From Neurospora tetraspora (Eukaryota; Ascomycota; Sordariomycetes; Sordariales; Sordariaceae): a stretch of 64,000 bases of DNA. The stretch is from the NCBI RefSeq assembly GCF_033439725.1, contig NW_026944389.1, positions 2,604,001-2,668,000 on the forward strand, read 5' to 3'. Position numbers and translations under genes: made by a program. The first letter of the stretch is position 1. Every line of letters starts with the position of its first letter. Below, in pieces: positions 46,001-55,552 of this stretch. Under the pieces are notes generated by a model. It was not told the DNA's origin, ran no database searches, and was given only the letters and a program-made list of their open reading frames with translations.

Positions 46001-47687
46001 ACAAGAGCTCTTCGACTCTAAATTTGAGGACTGTGGCAATCTTACCTGTCACCGCGGGTGTCCCTGTTGTTGAGTTTGGCAATAGGTTAATGAACGCACT
46101 ATCACAAGTTGGACCTCCGAATGGCGCAACTTGCTTGAACCAAGCAGCAATTCTCAATCACCTCGGAAAACACGCATTCAACAAGATGGGAAAGCTCAAG
46201 CTGTCACAGTACCTCGCCGATCTAGAAGAGAAATATGGACTTGTTATCTACGTAGCTGGTAAGTTCAACCCGGTCGATTTCGGCTTGTTGTAACTATCTA
46301 TAAGCGGAACTAACTCATGACAGACACGAACGTCAACACGCCATGGACCCAAACATGCATCACGCAGGCTGATTGTGTATTATTCGTCGGCCTCGCGGAC
46401 AGCTCCCCTGAAATCGGAGAGTATGAGCGCTTCATGCTTGGCATGAAGTCAACGGCCCGAAAGATTCTTGTCCTCGTTCACCAAGAGCGTTACTCTAACC
46501 CTGGTCTGACGAGGCAATGGCTGAAGAACCGAATGTGGATCAACGGAGGCCACTTCCATGTTCAAATGGAATACACCCCCACCACTGTGCCTATCCATCC
46601 GCCCACGAAACGGTTCGGGCCAAGCCTCAAGCAGCGGGTTCAGATCTTGCAGGCAGAAATTCAGAAGTACACCTCCCGAAAAGTTCGCCACGTTCCTTTC
46701 TACTCCCCCGACGCTCCGTTCAAGGGAGACTTTCATCGGTTGGCGAGGCGGTTGTGCGGCAAATCTGTGGGTCTCGTCCTGGGTGGTGGTGGCGCCAGAG
46801 GAATTGCGCATATCGGAATCATCAGAGCGATGGAAGAGGCCGGAATCCCCATTGACATGGTCGGAGGAACGTCAATCGGAGCCTTCATCGGCGGGTTGTA
46901 CGCCAGGCATGCGGATGTGGTTCCCATCTTCGGTCTAGCCAAGAAGTTCGCTGGGCGTATGGCAAGCATGTGGAGGTTCGCTTTTGACCTGACATATCCG
47001 TCCGCCTCCTACACAACCGGCCACGAGTTCAACCGCGGAATTTTCAAGACCTTTGGGAAAACGCAGATTGAAGATTTCTGGCTGGAGTACTACTGCAACA
47101 CCACCAACATCAGCAAGAGCCGAGTCGAGTTTCACACCAGTGGTTACGCATGGCGCTATATCAGAGCGTCCATGTCCTTGGCTGGTTTACTCCCACCTCT
47201 GTGCGACGAAGGCAGCATGCTTTTGGACGGCGGCTACATCGACAATCTGACGGTATCTCACATGAAATCTCTCGGTTCGGACGTCATTTTTGCCGTTGAC
47301 GTCGGCTCGCTTGATGATAACACGCCGCAGGCCTTTGGCGACTCTCTGTCTGGTGTATGGGCATTCTTCAACCGCTGGAATCCGTTCTCATCGGTACCCA
47401 ATCCGCCCACGCTAGCAGAAATCCAGGCCCGCCTTGCGTACGTGTCGAGTGTCGGTGAGCTAGAGAGGGCAAAGACGATGCCCGGATGCATTTACATGCG
47501 CCCTCCGATTGACGACTATGGAACGCTGGACTTTGGCAAATTTGACGAGATCTATGGGGTCGGGTACAAATATGGCCAGGAGTTCCTCCAGAAGTTGAGG
47601 GAGCAGGGTGTGTTGCCTCTGGCTGAGGAGACGGAGGCGAAGAAAGCCTTAAGAAGAACGATGGCGCCAAGGCGTGCGAGTATATAG
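43004..47687 (+). CDS. nte1: Lysophospholipase NTE1 (neuropathy target esterase family)
   Basis: Exons 43004-43323, 43392-46258 and 46324-47687 (introns 68 and 65 nt) give 1516 residues, the usual length for fungal NTE1. This ER enzyme deacylates phosphatidylcholine to glycerophosphocholine. Two N-terminal membrane segments are seen (around residues 57-90, and [15 protein letters not shown] just after the first intron). Cyclic-nucleotide-binding-like domains begin near residues 177, 685 and 853 (for example [20 protein letters not shown]). The patatin domain starts near 1211 with the oxyanion motif [16 protein letters not shown]. The nucleophile is Ser1246 in GTSIG, and the second catalytic residue is Asp1364 in LLDGGYID. 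Long Ser/Pro-rich linkers separate the regulatory domains. It converges on the decarboxylase gene, 309 bases away. Confidence 0.96.
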
Positions 47688-47996
47688 TGCCGGCATGTGG
47701 TTGAGTTGCGATAGCCGTTTAGAGGAGGGAAGAGGAGTTGTAGAAGATGAGAATTGCATTGGGTTTATCATTTACACCATGTCTTATGTGTAACGACAGA
47801 GTTATACTGATTCTAACGTCCATGTACATTTGGTGTGTCATTGTTAGTATCAGAGGGGTTTGGGTAGGTCTCGGTGGCTTGATCAGAAGGAAACGTTGCG
47901 TTGATGCTTTGCATCATTCTGGTCCTCAACGGTATCATTTGCTTTTATCTACCTGGCGCCATGCACACACCATGTCTCTTATTCTTAACCCGCGCT

Positions 47997-49659
47997 CTAA
48001 GCCTTGAGAACTTCCTCCGCCGCCTCAACCAAAATCTTCCACGACCGGTCAACATGCTCCTTCTCAGTCGTACTCACGCCAGTCATCAAGCGAATGGCAA
48101 ACATGCCATCCAGCACCGTGCTAGTCACCCACATCCTGCCGGAAGCGTTGATCTTCTCGCACACAGCCTTGGTGAGCGCATTCAGCTCCTCCTCGCTCTT
48201 ACCCTGCTCCTTGCCGGCCACCCTGAACACAGTCAGGGTAAAGCTGGGGCCAGTCAAAATCTCAAACAGATCCGGCCTAGACTTGAGCGAGTCGGCAAAC
48301 TCCTCGCCCAGCTTGAGGGTCCGCGAGATATACTCCTGCAGGCCCTTGACGCCGTAGCTCCGCAGCACGAACCAGATCTTGAGCGACCGGAAGCGACGGC
48401 CCAGCGGGATCATCCACTCGCGGTAGTCCGTCACCAGCCCGCCCTCGGACGCCTTGTTGCCGTACACGGCCTGGTTGATGGTCAAAGCCTGGATGAACCA
48501 GTTGCGGTCGCGCACGAAGAGGCACGAGGCGTCGAAGTTGGTCAGCAGCCACTTGTGCATGTTCATGTTGAACGAGTGGAAGTTCTCGATCAGCGAGATG
48601 GTCACCTGCTCCTGGACCGAGGGCAGGACCAGCGCCGAGCCGGCGTAGGCTGCGTCGATGTGTACCCACAGCTCACCGGGTGTGCCGGCAGGGTGCACGG
48701 GGTCCGACTTGAGCGTCGACACGATACCCGCAAAGTCGTCGACCGCGCAGGTGTCGGTCGTGCCGAGGGTGGCGGTCATGAAGAATGGCTCGAGCCCGCG
48801 GGCGCGCAGCTCGGCGAGCGTCTTAGCCAGCACAGGCCCGGTGAGCGAGTAGCCCGTGTCGGCGTGGACGGGGATGGTGTGGAAGCGCACGGCAGAGATG
48901 ATGGAGGCCTTCTTGGTGGACGAGTGCGTGGCCGACGTGGCGAGCGCCACCATCTTGCTGCGCTTGTGGGCGATGGCGTCCTCGCGCGCCTCGGAGCCCT
49001 CGGGGAACTGGTCCAGAGGTACCGTCTCGCGCAGGTACTTGTCGCGGGCGGCGACCATGGCGACCAGAACAGCCTCGGAGGCGGAGCCCTGGATGACGCC
49101 GCCGCCCCGGGTGGGACCGGTGGACAGGTAGCATTCGGGAAGGCCGAGGACCTTGGCCAGCCAGTCGAGCACGATCGTCTCGAGCTCAGTCACGGCTGGA
49201 GAGCAGATCCAGTTGAAGGCCGCGGCGGGGAGGGCGGCGCTGTAGAGCTCGCCGAGAAGGGAGGGGTAGCTGGTGGCGCAGGGGAAGAAGGCGTGGAAGC
49301 CGGGGTGTTGCCTAGTTTCACATTCAGTCTTTGCTTCTCGTTAAGATAAAGTGAAATGCTGAGGTGGCCTTACCAGTGAGTGATACCGGGGAGGATCTTG
49401 CCCTCCATGTCTTTGTGGATATCAGTCCATGCCTCGCCTTCTACCGGGGCCTCGGATGGCAGAAGTTTCCGAAGGTAGCCAGGCTCTACGGTGGACACGA
49501 CATCCCGATCATCGAGGTTGTCGTAGTAGCTGGCAACTGTATAAGTGTTTTAGTGAGATGTCCGCTGGGTGATGATAACGAGAAAAATTCGAGGAAGTTA
49601 CGAAACTCACTGTCGTCAATGGCCGTGGCAGCGGCCTCACGGAAACCCTGGGAGTCCAT
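47997..49659 (-). CDS. Aromatic-L-amino-acid decarboxylase (PLP-dependent group II)
   Basis: Exons 49659-49611, 49536-49374 and 49311-47997 (introns 74 and 62 nt) give 508 residues. Enzymes of this family decarboxylate tryptophan, tyrosine or DOPA to the matching amines. Family marks in order are YLRKLLPSEAP, the ITHWQHPGFHAFFP box, GGGVIQGSASEA, ATHSSTKKA with the PLP-stacking His (about residue 200), WVHIDAAYAGSA with the PLP Asp, and NMHKWLLTNFDAS with the Schiff-base Lys (about residue 324). The length matches animal and plant decarboxylases. The substrate cannot be decided from sequence. The gene is next to the accessory-looking 49.7-52.5 kb segment but has no biosynthetic neighbours such as a P450, NRPS or transporter. 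Confidence 0.9.
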
Positions 49660-50258
49660 CTTCAAGATATGGTATATTTTGATGATACCTCGGGAAGACT
49701 GAAGTCTAAACCTGAGGAAGAATAAGATGTTATGAAACTTCGCCCAGCGGCTCCCTGATATATACCACAAAGTTGGCGCCGGAACAGTTCTAGAACCCCT
49801 CAATTGAGCCGGATCCACTTATCCCGTTTCGGAGGTCCCGCACCTGCCGGCCGAAAAACGGGACACCCGGAAAGTGGAGGCCCAACACACGTGCGCCCTT
49901 TCGTGGACATCAAGTCATCAACATCCACAGCGATCGGTAACCGGCATGGCGACGACTTCGATCGCGAGAACCAAAACCAGGACCAGAAAGCAGAAACGGA
50001 AACGAGCTTGACTGTATTTACTTGTCGGTTAGGTTGGTGGAGTCCACCCTCTAGGGGTCTCGCTTACACCCAGCCAACCGACTTCAGAGGGAATCCTTGA
50101 CATGGATGATGTTGAAACCACCATCGTGACGCTCACGGTGGGTGATGACACCAACACGGCCTGAAGTCGGTTGGCTGGCTGTAAGCGAGACCCCCAGAGG
50201 GTGGGCTCTACGCCTAACCGACGAGTATGGCGAAGACGACATGGCGTCACGCGCGATA
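49660..50258. other. Promoter of the decarboxylase gene and 3' flank of the Cys-rich gene, with a palindrome
   Basis: Both neighbours are on the minus strand. The right part is filled by the 199-bp palindromic element (50024-50222). The left part should hold the decarboxylase promoter. No coding frame is supported. Confidence 0.6.
50024..50222. mobile_element. Palindromic MITE-like element or long hairpin
   Basis: Arms at 50024-50087 (64 bases) and 50161-50222 (62 bases) are inverted copies. Starting from the loop side they match over 18, then 15, then 9 bases with single mismatches between, followed by an 8-10 base unmatched stretch and a final 10-base match (GTCGGTTAGG at the outer end). 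The 73-base centre itself contains a small hairpin, CCACC..GTGA CGC TCAC GGTGG (50118-50141). No clear target-site duplication is visible. It has no coding capacity. It sits 37 bases past the stop codon of the Cys-rich protein gene, so it could be transcribed as part of that gene's 3' UTR. Confidence 0.7.
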
Positions 50259-50828
50259 TCACAAGTCCCCGATGACCTTGTCCTTGGCCTCCGGCTCCTT
50301 CAGCGCATTGCAGTCCTTATCGCAGCTGATCTCTCTTGGGACCTGATTTTCATAAACTCGGAGTTATTATGGTCCACATCATCAACGACTTTCTGTTTTG
50401 GGGATGACCACTCCACGATGCGGTAACCATAGGGTTTTGACGAGTGATCATCACTTACATGTGGCATGTCAGGATTCAACTCATACACGCAACAACACAT
50501 CGGCCGAGGCTCATAGTCTAAGCATTTCTCGAGATAATCGACCTTTCCGGGCCCTGTGGGGAATTTGTTACTATCAGTTCCAGTGGTGGTTGGTATGTTT
50601 AAGACTCAAAGATTCGTTTTCTTTCCTACCAATGCATTCGACTTGGAAGCCGGAGTAATCAAGGGTATCGCAGCAATAGGCGTTCGTTCTGCTTGGACAG
50701 GTTGTTTTGCCATCGACCGTTTTGCTCTGGTTCTCTGCAATCTCGGGAGACACCTTCTCGTAGGTCGGTGGAACGAGGACGCCCATGGCAGGGACAGCCA
50801 GCCCGAAGTAAAGGAAGGAGACGCGCAT
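50259..50828 (-). CDS. Small secreted Cys-rich protein, hydrophobin-like
   Basis: Best model: exons 50828-50630, 50553-50459 and 50315-50259, with introns of 76 and 143 nt, giving 116 residues. The start [21 protein letters not shown] is a clear signal peptide. The mature part has Cys in the order C-x7-CC-x11-C-x11-C-x8-CCC, and one more Cys in the third exon ([12 protein letters not shown]). This resembles the C-CC-C-C-CC-C order and the x11 spacing of class II hydrophobins, with an extra Cys after the second pair. Hydrophobins coat hyphae and spores. Acceptor 50316 is AAG, which is weak; without that splice the frame reads on 58 codons into a charged tail lacking the last Cys. It may equally be an unrelated Cys-rich effector-like protein. 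Confidence 0.55.
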
Positions 50829-50937
50829 TATGATGGAGATGGAGCAAGTTCTACCGGGAAGGTGATGATAAAGTCAAAGACTCGGTGTGAACGCAAGAAC
50901 AACCGCACCAAATAGATATCTCGGACTTTAACACGAC

Positions 50938-51017
50938 CGAGGTGTGCGGAAAAAAGACCGAACACTTTCTGGTGTGTTGTCGTCTAAGTGTGTTCGGACT
51001 TAATTCCGCACACCTCG
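50938..51017. repeat. Inverted repeat with 28-base arms
   Basis: Arms 50938-50965 and 50990-51017 match at about 25 of 28 positions (outer end CGAGGTGTGCGGAA, inner end CCGAACAC) around a 24-base loop. It lies about 110 bases upstream of the Cys-rich gene start. The GTGTTCGG word also begins the dispersed repeat copies at 51369 and 52314, so the hairpin may belong to the same family. Confidence 0.65.
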
Positions 51018-51130
51018 ACGTGCCACTGCAGCAGCACAACATCATCACAACGCGCACCCCTGTGCAACTGCAGCCGTTGGTGGCGAAATACGACCTTCCC
51101 AATAAGGAGCCGTGACGCCGCCTAGCTACG

Positions 51131-51165
51131 TACACTATCGAGCGGTGGTAAGAATAAACCGAACA
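51131..51165 (-). repeat. Dispersed repeat, copy A (inverted)
   Basis: Read on the minus strand, it matches copy C at 52314-52349 over about 35 bases (TGTTCGGTTTATTCTTA then ACCGCTCGA). With copy B it forms an inverted pair around about 175 bases. Confidence 0.6.
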
Positions 51166-51341
51166 AGGGCAGTCCAATACCGCTGGGTATAGTTGGGAAG
51201 GCCGTTACAAAGTTATGGTAGGGATTACAATAATTTAGAAACACATCGGTCAGAGTCTATTAAGGGTTCTTCCATCCAGCAACTGCCTAGATGTTAGGTT
51301 TGAATATGTAATAAAGACGCTTGGATGCGTGATAGAGTATA

Positions 51342-51405
51342 CCCAAGGTGTGAAGTACTAATCGTAACGTGTTCGGCTTATTTTTTAGGACCATTCGACT
51401 ATATA
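51342..51405 (+). repeat. Dispersed repeat, copy B (AT-shifted)
   Basis: This aligns with copy C (52285-52349) over its whole length. Many differences are C-to-T or G-to-A on copy B (for example CCGCTCGACTGTGTA in C against CCATTCGACTATATA in B), the pattern expected of repeat-induced point mutation in Neurospora relatives. Confidence 0.6.
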
Positions 51406-51554
51406 CGCTGCTCCTTGTGGTGTAAGAAGTGAACCATTGGACTGTTTGTTCCGTGTAAAAGGAATTGTAGCAAACTAGTACAAAACCGAAGCCGGAAACT
51501 ACAGAACCTCCATCGATAAATGAAAGGAAACAGCTGAGTACTACCCCCACAAAG

Positions 51555-51962
51555 TTATTTGACCCGTTCAGAAGACCAGGATCGATTAAAATTCACGTCC
51601 ACAACTCTCTCGTCTATGGTGTACAGAGAAATACGGTAACCCCCGTTTGGTAAAGCAGTGAGCGTCGCAGTCGCAGCTTTGATAATGTCGTCGGGTTTAA
51701 AAGTCTGGTAGGTCATCCACTGCTTGGCCTGCGGCGGGCTCTGATTGTCGTTCGACTTGGGCGCAACAGTGAGGTGGTGAACCGCGCCGTTAAGGATCCC
51801 AGATTCGCCGGCTGCGAGCGTCAGGAGAGTCTTTCCTGCCGCAGACGTGTGGAATATTATTGTGTCAGTTGTCTCGTTCTTGACCATGTTGAACTTGAAG
51901 GCGACGGGAATAGCGACATACCTGTATGGAAAGCACTCCCCTTCTGTCGGGGGGGAAGCCAT
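51555..51962 (-). CDS. Orphan single-exon ORF, 135 residues, unknown function
   Basis: The translation MASPPTEGECFPYRYVAIPV... is compositionally normal, with alternating hydrophobic residues suggesting a small beta-rich domain (for example AFKFNMVKNETTDTIIFHTS and GYRISLYTIDERVVDVNF). It has no signal peptide, membrane helix or recognised motif. The start lies about 90 bases from a TATATA motif (52052-52057) that can be read on both strands. It lies within the repeat-bearing segment. It may be a lineage-specific gene; a chance frame is possible but less likely given the balanced composition. Confidence 0.5.
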   Translation of the reverse strand: MASPPTEGECFPYRYVAIPVAFKFNMVKNETTDTIIFHTSAAGKTLLTLAAGESGILNGAVHHLTVAPKSNDNQSPPQAKQWMTYQTFKPDDIIKAATATLTALPNGGYRISLYTIDERVVDVNFNRSWSSERVK

Positions 51963-52049
51963 TACGACAAGGAAGGTAGACAGCGATACGGAGGAAGGAA
52001 GACATTCTCAAGATGGCTGATCAGAAGCCGGGTTGGCCACAGATTCTCA

Positions 52050-52060
52050 TGTATATAAGC
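52050..52060. promoter_or_regulatory. TATA box, possibly bidirectional
   Basis: GTATATAAGC reads as TATATAAG on the plus strand, 133 bases upstream of the ATG at 52191, and as CTTATATAC on the minus strand, about 90 bases upstream of the ATG at 51962. It is placed centrally between the two divergent starts. Confidence 0.5.
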
Positions 52061-52190
52061 CGGTCTTCCCCCCGCCTCCGGAGGTCTTCTCCTCTTCTCC
52101 GGAATCATCACACTTTTCACATAATCAATTGGTTCCTGCTTTCCCACTTCGATTGACAACAAGCACAGGAACAAACCCAAAACCTCAAGA

Positions 52191-52298
52191 TGGCCGCTTT
52201 GGAGACTTCTGTTACAATCAACGGCAACTTCTTGTCGCTGTCTAAACCTTCATCCGCCGACGATATGAATGCGTGCAAGGGTCTCCCGAAGGTGTGAT
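52191..52298 (+). pseudogene. Short ORF with promoter, probably a gene cut off by a repeat
   Basis: An ATG in CAAGATGGCC context opens a 35-residue frame (begins MAALETSVTINGNFLSLS, ends CKGLPKV) with a TATA box upstream and a C/A-rich leader between. The frame ends in TGA at 52296-52298, within the first 15 bases of dispersed-repeat copy C (52285-52349). I infer that the 3' part of a gene was lost or displaced when the repeat arrived. Alternatively GTGTGA at 52293 is an intron donor and the rest lies further on; I could not find a convincing acceptor. Confidence 0.35.
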
Positions 52299-52349
52299 GT
52301 ATTAGACCGCGAGGTGTTCGGTTTATTCTTACGACCGCTCGACTGTGTA
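52285..52349 (+). repeat. Dispersed repeat, copy C
   Basis: This is the least AT-shifted of three related copies (see 51131-51165 and 51342-51405). It starts CCCGAAGGTGTGATG and ends CGACTGTGTA. It lies 75 bases upstream of tRNA-Gly. Confidence 0.6.
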
Positions 52350-52423
52350 GAAGTGTACCATGAAACGGGAGCGTCGGAACTTAGGCAGAAGATTTGGCTC
52401 GCTAATACGTGAAATCTGATTAA

Positions 52424-52494
52424 GCGCCAGTGGTTTAGTGGTAAAATCCATCGTTGCCATCGATGGGCCCCGCGTTCGATTCGCGGCTGGCGCA
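52424..52494 (+). tRNA. tRNA-Gly (anticodon GCC)
   Basis: The 7-bp acceptor stem is GCGCCAG / CTGGCGC, followed by discriminator A. The D arm has TGGTTTAGTGG (A box). The anticodon stem CATCG/CGATG closes the 7-base loop TTGCCAT with anticodon GCC. The T arm has GCGTTCGATTCGC (B box GGTTCGANTC-like). There is no intron. T runs follow at 52501-52507 and beyond and would stop RNA polymerase III. Confidence 0.95.
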
Positions 52495-52500
52495 TCACGA

Positions 52501-52522
52501 TTTCTTTTTTGTCCTTTTTTTC
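52501..52522 (+). terminator. Pol III terminator T runs after tRNA-Gly
   Basis: TTTCTTTTTT followed by a second T7 run begins 7 bases after the tRNA 3' end, as expected for RNA polymerase III termination. Confidence 0.7.
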
Positions 52523-53213
52523 TGTCTTGTTCTTCGTAAGAAGACCTAATAATCCTCTTTTATTTGAAAATCAGGGGCTTATTTTCTTTGATGCTGATCA
52601 GTTGTATACAAGACTCAAGCGAACTATTGCCGAGTTTTTGGTAAACATTGATCTTCCATAGTGGTTTCGTTTCGTTAGAGAAGCTTTTGTTGTGCAAATA
52701 CTGTACGAAAATGAGTTTCACTTTTGAACAGACAGAAAGGAGTTTGAATGTCCAAACACTGTGAAGCCCAACACTTTCCAGTAGAACTTTCTTGATCAAA
52801 GCGCAATTCAGACAGGCTACGCTCAAGCTCACAGCTTTGAAATGCCGAATAGCTTGTAGACGTCAAATCCCAAGGCCATGTTTACTCCGAATGTCTCTTG
52901 ACGTTGGGGGCGTTCGCTCCGCGCACAGACCAAGTAATCCTCGTTTGAGAAAGAGCCAAGAGCCCAGGATCTTGGTGCTGCAACGTGGAACGGGAGAGGT
53001 GGACGCCCAGTGACGTCGATCACCCTTTCTCGAATTCCAGGGTTCATCCAGACCTGGGCTTTCATCTCATCATCGTCTCTAATATATTGGGACGTCCATC
53101 CTCTCAATCGCGCATAGACCGACATACATCCAGCCTCGGAACTCTCTACGACGGTCCTCAATTGACGCCTACCCTAATCGAAGAAACGGGCCTGAGCGCC
53201 AGTGACCGACACG
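52523..53213. other. Intergenic region upstream of the TMEM16-type gene
   Basis: AT-rich near 52540-52800, then balanced composition toward the TMEM16 start. It must contain that gene's promoter. There is no supportable ORF. Confidence 0.5.
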
Positions 53214-55552
53214 ATGGCCGACCCATTGTCGTTCTACCTGGACGACAAGCCGCAGCCCGGAACCGGGTCCAACTTTAAGTGAGTGAGATGCTTCACATAG
53301 TTTGTTTTGGTTTGCGATGTGACCGTGACTAACATCAGCGCAGCGTTGACTATGTGATCCATTACAAGCTGCCCACCACTTCCGGTTCGTCCGCCCCTGG
53401 CATGACCTCTCCAGCAGGATCAGACAATGCTAACATCCACCCAGTAAATGAGAAAGAGGAAGCTGAGGCTGCTTTCATTCAGCTTATCAACGCCCTCTCC
53501 GCCGTCGGATTTGCGACCGAAGTTCGACCGGGCGGGAAATCGTCCCTTTTGGTCTTCACCAAGATCGCCTCCGAGAAGCTCCTCACTTCCCAGGTCTACC
53601 GGTACCGTATCCAGGACTGGCTTTTCGGCGTCCGCACCTCTGCACCTAACCAGGATCTTTCCAAATACCTTGAGGAGGAGCCCGTGAGCGAGGCCGAACG
53701 GCTGCGGCTGACCTATCTTCTCATCACCAAATCGAAGAACGAGGGCGGCGCCGGTATCACCGCCAAGGTGGGCAAGTGGAAATACGTCGACTCCATCTTC
53801 CCCCTTCACGACCATGCGTTCAACCACCGATGGATCAAGGCATGGTCCGGCAAGTACTTTCTCGATGAGGAGGACCTGAACCGCATCCGGGACAAGTTTG
53901 GCGAGCGCGTGGCCTTTTACTTCGCCTTCCTCCAGTCATACTTTGCCTTCATGCTGTTCCCGGCTGCCTTTGGCTTTGCTGCCTGGCTTATTCTCGGCAA
54001 GTTTTCGTGGTTCTATGCCGTGGTCAACTCCCTCTGGTCCGTAGTCTTCTTTGAGCACTGGAAAACCAAGGAAGTCGATCTTGCCGTCCGCTGGGGAGTT
54101 CGCGGTGTTTCGAGAATCCAGCACCCCAGGCCGCAGTTTCAGTTCGAAAGGGAAGCGCAGGATCCAGTGACCGGTGAGATCGTTCGGGTGTACTCACCAT
54201 TCAAGCGCCTCTCTCGCCAGCTGCTCCAGATTCCATTCGCTCTGGCTTGTGTTGTCGTGCTTGGTGGCCTGATTGTGAGCTGCTTCGGGATCGAGGTTTT
54301 CATCACCGAGATCTACACCGGGCCTTTCAAGCAGTACTTGACCTTTTTGCCTACGGTCCTTCTCACCATCTTCATGCCGACCTTCTCGGGACTGCTCACC
54401 AACCTCGCCGAGAAGCTGACCAAGGCCGAGAACTACGAGACACACGATGCTCACCAGGCTTCCTTCATTGAAAAGATCTTTGTGCTCAACTTCATTACTT
54501 CCTATCTCCCTATCTTCTTGACGGCCTTTGTCTACGTCCCATTCGGCAAGCTTCTTGTACCTTACCTAGATGTGTTCAAGGTCACCGCCCAGAGTTTTAC
54601 GACCATGGAGAAGCCGGTCACCAAGAGCTGGGAAATCAACCCCGACAGGCTGACACAGCAAGTCATCTACTTCACTGTCACCGCACAGATTGTCAACTTC
54701 TTGACCGAGGTCATTGTGCCATATGCCAAGCGCAAGGTTTTCAAGAAGGTTCAGGAGGTGCAGTCCGAGTTTTCCGGCAACGGCCACGAGCTCCAGATCA
54801 AGGACCATCCCGACGAGGCAGACTTCCTCAAGCGTGTCAGAAACGAAGCCGAGCTTGACCAATACGATGTCACGGTTGACTACCGCGAGATGGTGGTTCA
54901 ATTCGGTTATCTCTCGCTCTTCTCCGTCATCTGGCCGCTTGCTGCCTGCTCCTTCCTTGTCAACAACTGGGTTGAGGCCCGCTCCGATGCCATGAAGATT
55001 GCCATCGGCAGCCAGCGGCCCGTTCCCTGGCGTGCCGACTCTATCGGACCCTGGCTCCACTCGCTCGGCTTCCTCTCATGGCTCGGCAGCATCATCAGCG
55101 CCGCTCTGGTCTACCTGTTCAATAAGCACGACATCAACCCCGACGGCACCCCCTGGGACATTTCCGGCTGGGCGCTGCTCCTGTCTATCCTCTTCGCCGA
55201 GCACATCTACTTTGCCGTGCAGCTGGTCGTCCGCAGCCTGGTCCAGAAGCTGGACAACCCCGGTCTGCAGAAGGAGCGCGCCGAGCGGTTCGCCATGCGC
55301 AAGAAGCTGCTTGAGCAGACTTTTGGTTCTCATGGGCATGATGCCGACCTCACAGAAGAGGCCCAGGGTCCGGGACACGTGAGCAGTGGCGAAAGGATCA
55401 CGAGGGAGGCGCTCGAGGAGGAGGCCAGAGTGAACGCGACCAAGACCCCGGAGCAGTTGTTCTGGCTGCGCCAAAGAGGCGCGGCGGAGACTATCGAGAT
55501 CGGACGGGGTTTGATCGCCGAGGTTGGTACAAACCTAACCCTGACCTCCTAA
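53214..55552 (+). CDS. TMEM16/anoctamin family membrane protein (Ca2+-dependent lipid scramblase type)
   Basis: Exons 53214-53278 and 53344-55552 join in phase 2 over a 65-nt intron and give 757 residues. Fungal members (afTMEM16, nhTMEM16) are Ca2+-activated phospholipid scramblases of about 730 residues; yeast Ist2 tethers ER to the plasma membrane. A cytosolic N-terminal domain (to about residue 200) is followed by about ten helices. These include FYFAFLQSYFAFMLFPAAFG, FLPTVLLTIFMPTFSGLLTN and the paired segment VQFGYLSLFSVIWPLAACSF before NNWVEARSDAMK, where acidic Ca2+ ligands lie in relatives. The length and short C-terminal tail suit the scramblase group and not Ist2, which has a long basic tail. 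Individual Ca2+-binding residues were not verified by alignment. Confidence 0.88.

Larger units (their letters stand above)
50829..51554. other. Repeat-bearing intergenic region
   Basis: This is upstream of the Cys-rich gene and downstream of the 135-residue ORF, both minus strand. It holds an 80-base hairpin (50938-51017) and two inverted copies of a short dispersed repeat (51131-51165 and 51342-51405). Base composition is more AT-rich than the surroundings in 51170-51550. There is no gene. Confidence 0.6.

Noticed and set aside
47901-49349. 482-codon plus-strand frame
   Set aside because: It is antisense to the aromatic-amino-acid decarboxylase, whose motifs and splice junctions are clear.
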